DNA of 64,000 nt from Sphagnum compactum (lineage: Eukaryota; Bryophyta; Sphagnopsida; Sphagnales). The notes under the pieces are model-generated. The model saw only the letters and a list, made by a program, of their open reading frames with translations, was not told the origin of the DNA and ran no database searches. Made by a program: the position numbers and the translations under genes. Within the stretch, counting starts at the first letter, position 1. Each line of letters starts with the position of its first letter. Where the stretch lies: positions 6,953,207-7,017,206 of the forward strand of contig OZ234496.1 of the NCBI GenBank assembly GCA_965153455.1, read 5' to 3'. Below, in pieces: positions 35,641-46,215 of this stretch.

Positions 35641-38600
35641 TCCAGTATGGAATGAAAGTCATGTGTTTTAGAGTCATTTGAGTATTTAGGTAGTTGTAGA
35701 GTTGGGGTTCTACATTCTGTGTGTGGGATGAGGGTGTTTGTAGAAAATTCCTGCCAGCATATACAGACCTCTGCTGTGTACCTGGAGTGCACTTGAGCAA
35801 CAAGTGAAGCCTGTTGGGATGCTGTGAAATCGGATCACGGTGTATGGTAATATAACAATTAACCATATAATGAAGGATTTGGGGTTTAAGGTTCAGGGTT
35901 TGTTTGTTATGGATTTTTATGTTTTCATCTGTTTTCTTCATCACAGATTAAATTTTGAACATGATTCGAATTCGAAGGAATCGGGTACAATATTAATTTA
36001 ATTAATTGGCTGCAAGATTGTTCCCTATGGGATATTTATTACTGAACCTTTTTTTAAATATTGTATCTAACCTATTACCAATACTATATGCTTGATTTGG
36101 ATTGCTATATAACATATAATAATGATGAGTAGAAAATAATAAGTGGTATAAAGAAAATGCTATCTTTATATCACTTAATATTTTCTACTCGTCATTATTA
36201 TGTGATTTTAAACTTCCATTGGTTCAAGGTATTATACTTGGCATGTGTGTTCAGGTCTGTTACTTTTATCCCATTGTTTCCTTTGCAATGAAGTTTTTGC
36301 AAATGAAACAAATTGAATGAAAGTGCAATGGGAAGTGCATACAATTTTTGTAAACCTTGCATCATTTTCATAAGTTCCTTGAAAGATTTAAGCTACTTTA
36401 TTGGAAACAATTAAGTCTTTGTTTCTCTCATTTTTCAACTACTTTGTTGTGGGCTAAATTTTTTATTTTATAATTTTCCTATGTGCAAGAAATGCAACAT
36501 ACAAATTAATGAATGTCTATTACAATAGCTTGGACTTGCCCATTGAATTATAGCATACAAGGCTTTATTAACCACCTTTCACCACTTCCAATTTAAACAC
36601 CATCAACAATCCTTACACATTTATTCACCCACTTCCTAGGCATGTCTTTTTGTTATCACTAGACATAACCTATGGACAAAGAAAAACAAATCTCACACAC
36701 ATTGTGTCATCTAAAAAAGAACCCATAAGTTTCCTTACTTCAAGTACATGTGTTCACTTACACATTTGTTACAATGCACACCTTTTAATTTTAATTGTTC
36801 CTAAACTAAAGATGCTATAATCCTTCATCCCAAAATTTTAAATATGAAATTCAAAACACTAAAATTTTGTGGTTTCCAAAATAGATATCTCCATGTGTTA
36901 ACAAAACCTTGAGTCTTACATTCTTCTATTTCAATAATAGTTGCAAATTTCTTAAACCCTATTTCCATAATCCTTGAACTTGCAAGGAAGAATAAAAATG
37001 TCAATTTTTTCAGAAATAATTGAAAAATGGCATGTGAAAGTATGTCATTCACAACTAGTTTTTCTAAGGGATTATTCTCCATTATCCTTTTTTCCAAATA
37101 AACAACACAACAAATTTTACCATTCAAAACAATCCTAACCTAATGGGTTGTAAAACAATAACTTTATTTTTTGAAAGATAAAAAAGAATAATAATGTTGT
37201 CAATTGCTACTCTCATGCACTAAACTAGTCATAACAACATAGTTTGGCTTGCCATTAGCCCATTATGCTTCCTAAATGTAACAAACATGCCCTTTCACTT
37301 CATTTAGTTTGTCCTCGTTAACAATCATATTGACACCCCCAAAAAAACCCACAACAAGAAGATAAAAACAATGATCTATGTCAATGATCCTCCTACAAAG
37401 GTAATTGCCATCCAATGTTGTAATCAATTAATTATTTTGTAAGTAAGGTTGTTGCAATAACATGAATGATTTATTGTCCAAGAACTTGCATCTTCCATCC
37501 TCTAAACTAATACAATTGGAATGATAAATTGTGTGGCTCAAGGAAATAATAAAACTTTTAACATCCTTATAACACGCACCTTCTTCTCATGCTACAAAGT
37601 TTATGAAATCATTACAACAAAGTTAAAAGACACAATATTTACATCAAAATGGTAATAAGGACTTATTGAGGTGTTAGTTTTAAGCTACACAACAAATACG
37701 TTACATTTTGAAACTAAAGTTCATGTGTAGGAATAATGGTGTGAAGCTAGGGTATATGTACATGTTTAAGAGGTTATACGTGTCGAGGAATTTTGGATTT
37801 TTGTCTTAAGAAAATAATGTTTGAAACATGTCAAAGGAAGGCATTGCATTTATGGGGCACCTTCTTTCCAGATGAAAATCCTTCTTAAAAAATAAGAAGG
37901 AGTGAAAAGGACCTTAATTGTGTGCCTTTTTATACATGTAAAGCCCTCCCATGCATGAATAGTATGTGCGAAATCCATTCAATCTTACCTTGTTATGATA
38001 CATATGTTTAAGCTTGTGAGTTGTGACAATGTTTGCGTCATGTTTTGTGGTAGGCAAGACTCAATAGTGAGGACATTTTCAAATGTAAGGCCAAACTTTG
38101 CTATCACTTTGTCTTAAGCCTTTTATTTTGGCCCCACCTTGGGGATTTAACGTACATAGAACATTGGGGGTGATGTGGATAAAGGGGGTTAGGGTGAACT
38201 AGTACCCATAGTAGTTCACTTCCTTGAATGAATTTTTTGATGGCCAAAGTAAACCCAAAAAATGTTAGCTTTGGATTCAATAACCTTGATTTAGTGAATG
38301 CATGGGATATTTATAATATTTAACAACAATTTATATGAATTTTGGGATTTTTAATTTTTACCATGGTGATGGTGTGGGTGTTGGTTCACCCAAGGCAATG
38401 AAGGGACCCCAAAGATGAGGGGGAAGAGATGGTCCACCCACACCCCCTATTTGGGCCTCTACCAATGTGATCATATTCAACAAAATGTTAATTGTTTTCC
38501 CAATCCCATCTATAAATGAATTATGATATGAACCTTTGCCCCCACCACCAAACATAAAATTCAAATGACTTGCACACATATTAAAGTTTAACTAATAACT

Positions 38601-41340
38601 TATAAGTTAAAGTTTAGGGTGACATATTACGTCAAAATTTTAATGACATTCTATGACATAATTTTCTATTAATGAATGTACATTTGTAATAGTGACCAAA
38701 ACGTCTCTTGAATTTTTTTAAAATGTTGAATCTACCATTTAGACTTTAATTTCAAGGAATGGTTTGACCTTAGTCCATTATGTTAGGTGTGTCACCTAGC
38801 TTGCCTTAAGGGGTTCACCTTGTGCTTTAAAGCATCCTCACATGCCTATATGGGGATAATACACAACTTGGATCACAAAAATTATCCCAACTCATCACAA
38901 TTGTGGATGGTGGAGAGGTCATGATGCCCGATGTTGTGGCCAAATATATCCTTAAAAAAGAACATGCACATTTCGAACCCAAAGACCTCACATAAGAGGT
39001 GACACCACCTCAATATACTTTTGCAATGATCTTTTGTCACCATCATTGGTCATTTCCAAGCTCAATGCATTAACTTTTTCATTGTTCACAAGCATTATGT
39101 TGCAACCCACAACCCTTTTTCATTGTTTGCAACCATTTTTGTTTTGATTTTTGACCATGCCTACCAATGTACCTTGAAGTTCACATAAAACCATCACCCC
39201 CATCACTCTTGTAACAAAACAAGGACCTTGATAACCACAAAAACAACAACAACAAAGAAACTTAACATATATTTTGTGAAAAAACACAACAAAGTCGGTT
39301 GATGAAACACAAAAATTTGCAAACAATAGACATTTCATTAAAATGTGCCCATACACAAAGAAATTTTCAAAATCATGAGCTTAACATGATGGTCCTACTA
39401 AATTTACAAAATCATTGCTTGATGTTTGATGTGACTATTGATGTGATTATTGATGTTTTGGTTGAGGACATGAGGGCAACAATTGTTGTTTTTTTTAGGT
39501 GATGCAATGTTCATGTGTTGGGTGTCATGTTAAAAGCTTTGATCTACATTGGAATGGAAGTAAAAGTTTATGAAGGCTCTATTGGCTCCAAAGAGAGTGT
39601 TTGGGCACAACAAAAGTCGTGCATGAAGTTTTAAAAGTTTATTTCGATGTCTTAAAAACAAATATTCACACACATCACACTACTAAAAAATGTGTGGACT
39701 TGAACCACTATAGCCAACCACCTAATTCAACTTTGGGTGGTTTTCACATGACACAAACCATTCATGATTTTGTTGAGTGGGCAAATCCCACTAGAAATTT
39801 GAAAATTTTTTTGTCCAAAATGCTTTCATGCATGGTTGAAAATTTTCCAATTCACCTTTTCAAACGCTTGGGTGGCTTTTCCTGATGGTCATTATAAGCA
39901 TTGTGCACAAGGTTAACCACCTTACAAGGTAGGTAGGTAGGTAGCCCCCATGTAATTTAAATGCCACATGTTTGTATTTAAGTTTGTAGCCATAAAATAA
40001 ATACATATAAACAAATATTAAATAAATATAGGTAGAAATATACCTATGTTAAACTAATATATTTAGGTTGTGTTTCATTAACCTAACTTATTAAATATGA
40101 CTTATTAAATTTAGGTTGTGTTTCATTAACCTTATTAAATATAGTTAAATTATACCTAGGTTAATGTAATCAATCTATACATATGCTAAGTATATGATAG
40201 CATATGTACCAAGGCTAGGCACAAGTATATGATTTCTTATGTACCTACCTAGGTACACAATGATTTATATTTACTTTAAGGTAGGTGAAGCCTACTTAAT
40301 TACACATATATAGCTTAAGTATAACCTAGTTTATATGTACATAGTCCATACATACTTAAACTTTACGTATTGAATTTATATGGACATAGCCTTTATATAC
40401 CTACCCTATACATAACTAGCCCTACATATAAGCTACACTACTTAAATACCCTACCCTATCTTGCCTATACCCTACATACACCTTTGCCTTACATATAAAC
40501 TATACATTATGTAAATACCTTAGTTTACAGATGTAGGTTAGGTGAATATTCTAAATACCCTACCTTACATACATATGCTAAATGACTTGGTTTCGAATTT
40601 ATGTATTATTTATTGTAATTTACAACTCCCATTATTTACCTAGGTATAATTAACTAACAACATGTAAGATAAGTTAAATACGTACTATTGGTTACCTAAT
40701 TATTTACCTAAAATACACTAATTAGTGTGTAATTAAGTAATTAAATATTAATTATTTAAAATAAATTTTTAGTAATATAAAATGAATTAGGTCAAAATTG
40801 TAAAAAATTACTTACAATATGTTTGAATTACTAATCAACAATATAGTTCATTATAATGATATTGTTATTTTATATAATTTAAAGATTTATAATATGGTTG
40901 TAATTATCAGTTACCACTATATAACAAGATATTAACTATTACTAATTAACATACCTATTTATTTACCTTCTTATCTATTTATTCAATTTATTCATGCGCA
41001 TTACATAATTAGTTAGGGACAATGTTGTATGAATTAAAAGGTTCTAATGTTGTATGGGTATGAGAATGTTTTTCTTTCCCAAAAGTTTGTCCCACATTGT
41101 TTGTCATCCTTCAAGTTACGAACAATATAAATGGAAACACTCTAAACATTCAAAACATAAAAATATTCAAAAAATGAGGGCCATTTGGGATGAACCAATT
41201 CAAATGGTTCAACATTAAAGGTCAAATTCAAAATAGAATAGGATTTTCCTACTTAGGTGTAGGCTTAATTTAGGTGACCTTCATCTAGGCCTAGTTTAAT
41301 GACTTAGATTTAGATGCAACCTAGGTAAATTTAACCTAAG
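35641..41340. other. Long AT-rich intergenic region, no gene recognised
   Basis: Many short frames, none recognisable. Contains an inverted repeat at 36,117-36,200, a (GTAG)n tract at about 39,928-39,943, a duplicated aggttgtgtttcattaacct at about 40,066 and 40,112, and AT-rich sequence with many taccta/cctacc units up to 40,600. Confidence 0.5.
36117..36200. repeat. Near-perfect inverted repeat, 38-bp arms, 8-nt loop
   Basis: Arm 1 36,117-36,154 and arm 2 36,163-36,200. 35 of 38 positions pair; the loop is aaatgcta. A transcript would form a long simple hairpin. Candidate MITE or small-RNA precursor. Confidence 0.9.
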
Positions 41341-41342
41341 TT

Positions 41343-41640
41343 CCTAGGGTAGGCCTAGGTTGTCTAAGATTACTTTAGGCTCCTAGACTTAGGCCTAGTT
41401 GCCTAAGCTTACTTTAGGTTCCTAGACCTAGGCCTAGTTGCCTAAGCTTTAAGTTTTAGGTTCTTAAACTTAGGCTTAGATGCTTAAGCTTAAACTTTAA
41501 GTTCCTAGGGTAGGCCTAGGTTGCTTAAGCTTACTTTAGGCTCCTAAACCTAGGCCTAGCTGCCTAAGCTTTAGGTTTTAGGTTCTTAAACTTAGGCTTA
41601 GATGCTTAGGCTCAAACTTTAAGTTCAGGGACCTAAACCT
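41343..41640. repeat. CTAGG-rich higher-order tandem array
   Basis: Short units such as cctaggcctagttgcctaag and ttaggcttagatgcttaagc recur. A higher-order copy begins cctagggtaggcctaggtt at 41,343 and again at 41,504; each ends in aaactttaagtt. The palindromes CCTAGG, AGGCCT and AAGCTT/CTTAAG recur across both copies. Confidence 0.85.
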
Positions 41641-42380
41641 AGGTACTTAGTTTTAGTCCTAGTGTAGGTTTTAACCTAAGTTTCAATTGCAACTAAGGCT
41701 CTAGACTTTCCTAAGAATGGTGGCAACCACATCAACTATTGCTTTCGCTTGTGTTCTTAGCATGAACTCATGAGTTTTCTTCTCTTTGTGATTATCTTTT
41801 GCAAGCGTCACCCCACTTGATTCTCTTGAGAAAAATTGTGCTATCTATAGACTTAACCTCCAAGACATACACTTCACAAGTACCACTCATATCCCCTTCT
41901 AGAAATTGTGACTATAAGGCAACTTCTTTGCACTTTGTTGGTGTCACAATCTTCTTGTTGTCCTCATGGAAATCCCTTCACTTACTAAGGAACATTTCTC
42001 AAAATCAACAATCAATGGATAAAATAGAATGCAACATCCTTTGTGTGTTGTGTTTTTCTTGTCAAGTCCAAGTGCGTTTGCAAGGGTGTCCTCTTGTGAG
42101 GTTCTCGATTCATTGAGTGCAACAACAAACTCGTAAACAAACCACATGTGCTCACATCATGCTTTGATTACACCCCATTTTGTTTCTAAACTTTTAGCAT
42201 TTGTAATCCCCTCGTTCTTCTTCTTTAGATTGAAATTATTTATGACTTGCTCCCAAAATGAAGTCGACTTTTGACCATTGCCAACAAGAGGATCTTGAGT
42301 GATGCTCAAGAAGTTCTAGCAAGGTTGCCGCTCCTTGTCAAAAGTAAACCCTAAAAAATTCCCCCTTCTTCCCCTTCACT
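41641..42380. other. Intergenic, no gene recognised
   Basis: A 105-residue open frame (41,799-42,116 plus) has no features I can tie to a family. Confidence 0.4.
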
Positions 42381-42665
42381 TGAGTTCTTGCCATCTCGTC
42401 ACATGTCGCCATTCCCATGTGAGTCATGTTGGGTTTAGGGTTTAGGGTGAGTTCTTGCCATCTCGTCACATGTCGCCATTCCCATGTGAGTCATGTTGGG
42501 TTTAGGGTTTAGGGTGAGTTCTTGCCATCTCGTCACATGTTGCCATTCCCATGTGAGTCATGTTGGGTTTAGGGTTTAGGGTGAGTTCTTGCCATCTCGC
42601 CACATGTCGCCATTCCCATGTGACTCATGTTGGGTTTAGGGTTCCCATGTGAGTCATGTTGTGAG
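42381..42665 (+). repeat. 67-bp satellite carrying telomeric heptamers, four copies
   Basis: tgagttcttgccatctcg starts at 42,381, 42,448, 42,515 and 42,582, an exact 67-bp period. Each of the first three units ends gggtttagggtttaggg; the last is truncated after one heptamer and followed by a repeat of cccatgtgagtcatgttg. Confidence 0.95.
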
Positions 42666-42814
42666 TGTTGTATGTGAGCGAGGAGGGGTATTTGGAGCCC
42701 CAAACCGACGGGGTAAAACCCTCTGGCTAAGGGCTTTACCCAAGGATAAAGACTTGCACCGATTTACATATTTTGAAAGGGTCTAGGTACATGGGCAAAA
42801 TGAATCAACACCCA

Positions 42815-43205
42815 CCAGCGTACCTTCCATCCACTGGAAGTCTGTTATTACTCAGTTGTGGATGAACCGATTGTGGATGAACCAAAACTGAATCAGAGTT
42901 AGGTACTTGGTTTCACCTTGGTAACTAATTCTGTAAGAAATTAGGTCCCATATATAGGTAGATAGGTAGGTAGGAAAATAGGTAAAAAGTCACTACTAGG
43001 TAAGTAGATGGTTTATACACAGACAGGTAAAGGCTGTTTATACTACCTACCTACTAACAACCTGCTTGTGAGTTGTTAGTAGGTAGGTAGGTAGGTAGGT
43101 AGGTTTTAAAAAAAGCAACTGAGGTAACCACAATGGTTAGCTAGGGAGCTGCAACCCAACAGAAAAAACTGTTTCCTGACCACTTACCATCCATCCATCC
43201 ATCCT
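42815..43205 (+). repeat. Dispersed repeat A, copy 2
   Basis: Same orientation and block order as 27,150-27,500. It has an expanded (GTAG)n tract at about 43,080-43,105 in place of the shorter stretch in copy 1, and ends in (atcc)n. No coding capacity. Confidence 0.85.
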
Positions 43206-44395
43206 TCATGGTGAGCTGGTGGGCGGGTGCTGGGAGAGAGAGAGAGCACACACTTGTCATCCATCCAATGATGACCTAAAATGATATTTGTTAGTCCTTG
43301 ATATTTGTGTGTGCTGCGTGAGACTGACTATCCATGACGCCACTTCTCATTGGTTGGTTGCATGGAAATTCTATTCCTAATATTGGCTACAATATAATAT
43401 TATAATAATATAATATTGGCTAAAATATAATATTATAATAATATATATTGTGTCATAATAATATGTATTCTACAATATTAGGACTTATGTGTCAATGGAT
43501 ACCCTACCTTCTCAACTCAATGCTTTGGCATTAATTAGGTACTTCTTATAAAAGATTGGAACTTGGGTTGAAATTTGGGGGCAAGGGTTTTTTTTTTTTT
43601 TTTTTTTTTTTTCTTAATTTCACTCTATAAACAATTTGGCGATTTTTTCCAAAAAAAAAGGCAAAATTAGTTGAATTTTCATTGAAAAAGCAACAAAATT
43701 TGTCAGAGAAAAATCACTGCCGCCAGTGTTCCATGTTTTGTTGTTTTTTTTAAAGGGGAATTTTTAAAAGTAAAATTATTTTATTTTTTTGGGTGATGTA
43801 CATGAAGTGAAGATATGCATAGATGATTTAGCCAGATTTAATTACTAAAAAATTAAAAATTAAAAAAGAAGAAGCATCCTCCTATATTTTTCACAAATTT
43901 TAGAATTTTTTTTTTTCAACATTTGGCGACTAAAAAAGACAAAAAAACACATTTTGCACCATTTTGACAAAAAAAAAACCCCACTATTTGTTGGAAATTA
44001 GCCAGGAAAATAAAAAGCACTGGGAACTAGTTAATCAGTGATCACTTCAATTAAAAATCCCAAAATTACATGAGGATTTTGCCATAACAACAAGCATGTT
44101 TTTTTCTGGCTAAATTTGTTTTCAAAATGGCTATATATATATGTGTGTTTTGGTATTCTAGTAGCCAGATTTTGACAAACTTTCATGGAAATTTGCCAGA
44201 TTTCTTTATTGGCTTCTAGCATGGGTAGCCAAACATGTGAAGGATTCTTAAAAGTTTTTACTTTCTTGCTTGGTCTATAGCCAAACTTGGCTAAATCTTC
44301 TTATGAATGATTGCAATTTTGGCTATATCACAAAATTGAAGAAAAAAAAAAACCCTGGTTGGCACACCTTGATTATCATTTTTGGGCTCTGATGT
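43206..44395. other. AT-rich intergenic with simple repeats
   Basis: A duplicated taatattggcta(c/a)aatataa unit at about 43,378 and 43,412, and poly(T) at about 43,588-43,612. A dispersed AT-rich repeat copy lies at about 44,265-44,352. Confidence 0.55.
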
Positions 44396-44744
44396 GTGAA
44401 TAGAGAGTTCATTACTCATCAGGTATGGCTTTGTTGTTTTCTGTGTGAACAGAGCTTTTATTCGTCAGGCATGAAGCTCAGCGCCGCGAGCCGTTCCTTC
44501 GTTTCTTCTTCGTCTCTCTTCCCTCTCTCGTGTCGCTGTCGTCGTCGTCGTCGTCGAATTGCTTCTCTTGTGCATTCAATCCCTGTTGCTGCAAGTATCT
44601 TCGGTGGCATTAGTGCAGTTGTGGGAAGAGGAGAGTGGAGGGATAGTGTTGTTTGTATTTGGCTGGGGTGGTTTCCAAGGTTTGTGTGCAGTTGAGAGCC
44701 ATTTTTGTAGTGGAAGGGAAGGGAAGGGGAGGGGAGGGGAGGGT

Positions 44745-45920
44745 ATGGAGGAAGCGCAAGAACCGACATCTCCGCAGAAGCGGAAGCGGCGACCGAGCGT
44801 GCGCTTAGGGGAAATAGGATACCCTGCTTCTTACCTCACTACCGCTTCCTACCTTTTGGAGTCTGCTGCTCAGCGCAAGAAGCAGCAGAAGAAACAGCAA
44901 CAGCTTTTGGAGTCTGGATCTAGTCCGGTGAAAGCTCCTCGAACGCGTCTCTTGGACCATGTTGCAGTGGAGAAGAAGAAGAAGCAGCAGGAGGAGCAGC
45001 AGCGGTGGAGGTCTTTGGAAGTTGCTGCTGCTGCTGACGAGAGAGTACTACAGCAGAGTGCGGATGAAGAGAAGGAGATGAAGAAGACGGAAGCTGAGTT
45101 TGCAAGTACTAGCGGTCGGGAGGTAGAGCCGGGAGCCATCGCTGGTCGGAAAGTGAAACAGGTAAGGCGTAAACGGGCGGGTCCTGGTGCTAGGTTCGTT
45201 GTTGCTGCTGCTGACCATTCCTCCGCCGGGAAAATGGAGCAGCAGCAGCAGCAGCAGAAGATCAGGGAGGAGGAGGAGCAGGAAAGGTTTGAGGAGGATC
45301 ATCTTGATGCTGCTGATGATGATGGCAATGCTCCTGGAGCATCTTTGCATGTGGATGAACATGAGACTTCTTTTGCTAAGACTTCTTCGAGCTCTCTAGA
45401 GCTTTTTGGGGATGGTATATGTGGCAAACTGGAAGTGGCAGCAGATTCTAGGGATCCTGCAGCAACTTCGGCTGAGGAAGAAGAAGAAGGGGATGATGAT
45501 GACGATGATGATGCTAACCCTAATAGCCTTGGGGATGAAATCCAAGGAGCCATTGAAGATGGACCAATGCGGAGAAGAGGAGTTGGAAAACAAGATATGA
45601 TGGAGCAAGGTGGCACGGGAAGACAGAGTGCAGATAATAGTGATATGGCAGGAGAGAATAACGGTGGTGCAAACTTGATTTTTGCTGCTAAAACAAGTAC
45701 AAGACAATGCATCACTCTTGCCAGTGGTGGAGTCAAGGGATGGCTCTGTGCGCTTGACTTGGGAAAGTATTCTGAGACATTTGAGCTCAATGAGGTTGAT
45801 AATGAGGTACTGCCATTGTTGACCATGGAGGATCTGAGGGAAATGGGAGTAAATGCTGTTGGTGCCCGCCGCAAGATGTTCAATGCCATTCAAGAGCTAC
45901 AGCATAGCTATGGGGCATGA
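44745..45920 (+). CDS. SAM-domain protein, plant nuclear type
   Basis: Single open exon, 391 aa from the ATG at 44,745 (chosen because the family-like start MEEAQEPTSPQKRKRRPSVR follows; the frame is open back to 44,559 without family similarity). The basic KRKRRPSVRLGEIG motif near residue 14 and a C-terminal sterile alpha motif (about 328-385: WLCALDLGKYSETFELNEVD, VLPLLTMEDLREMGVNAVGA, RRKMFNAIQEL) match an uncharacterised plant family. SAM domains usually mediate oligomerisation or protein/RNA contacts; the actual role here is unknown. The middle is low-complexity: Gln/Lys/Glu coiled-coil-like stretches, poly-Gln (about 165), and Glu/Asp runs (about 245). The stop at 45,918 falls at the start of a tandem array built from the last codons. 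Confidence 0.85.
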   Translation: MEEAQEPTSPQKRKRRPSVRLGEIGYPASYLTTASYLLESAAQRKKQQKKQQQLLESGSSPVKAPRTRLLDHVAVEKKKKQQEEQQRWRSLEVAAAADERVLQQSADEEKEMKKTEAEFASTSGREVEPGAIAGRKVKQVRRKRAGPGARFVVAAADHSSAGKMEQQQQQQKIREEEEQERFEEDHLDAADDDGNAPGASLHVDEHETSFAKTSSSSLELFGDGICGKLEVAADSRDPAATSAEEEEEGDDDDDDDANPNSLGDEIQGAIEDGPMRRRGVGKQDMMEQGGTGRQSADNSDMAGENNGGANLIFAAKTSTRQCITLASGGVKGWLCALDLGKYSETFELNEVDNEVLPLLTMEDLREMGVNAVGARRKMFNAIQELQHSYGA

Positions 45921-46215
45921 CCAGATGTTCAATGCAGTTCAAGAGCTATGGTGTAGCTATGAGAGATGACCAGATGTTCCATGCAATTCAAGAGCTATTG
46001 CATAGTTATGGGACAATGACAAGATGGTCCATGCATTTCAAGAGCTACGGTGTAGCTATGGGACATGTCAAGATCAATCCAATTCAAGAGCTATGGCGTA
46101 GCTATGGTACAATAACAAGATGTTCAATGCAATTCAAGAGCTATGGCATAGCTATGGGATAATGACAAGATGTTCAGTGCAGTTCAAGACCTACAGCATA
46201 GCTATGGAACATGAC
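45873..46215 (+). repeat. Tandem array derived from the end of the SAM gene
   Basis: About seven units of 46-50 bp of the form aagatgttcaatgcaattca + agagctatggcatagctatg + gga. The first unit is the real coding end (KMFNAIQELQHSYGA); the others follow the stop codon. The unit is not a multiple of three, so copies change frame. Confidence 0.92.

Noticed and set aside
42381-42665. Regular repeats considered as a CRISPR array
   Set aside because: Copies are contiguous with no unique spacers, and the genome is eukaryotic.
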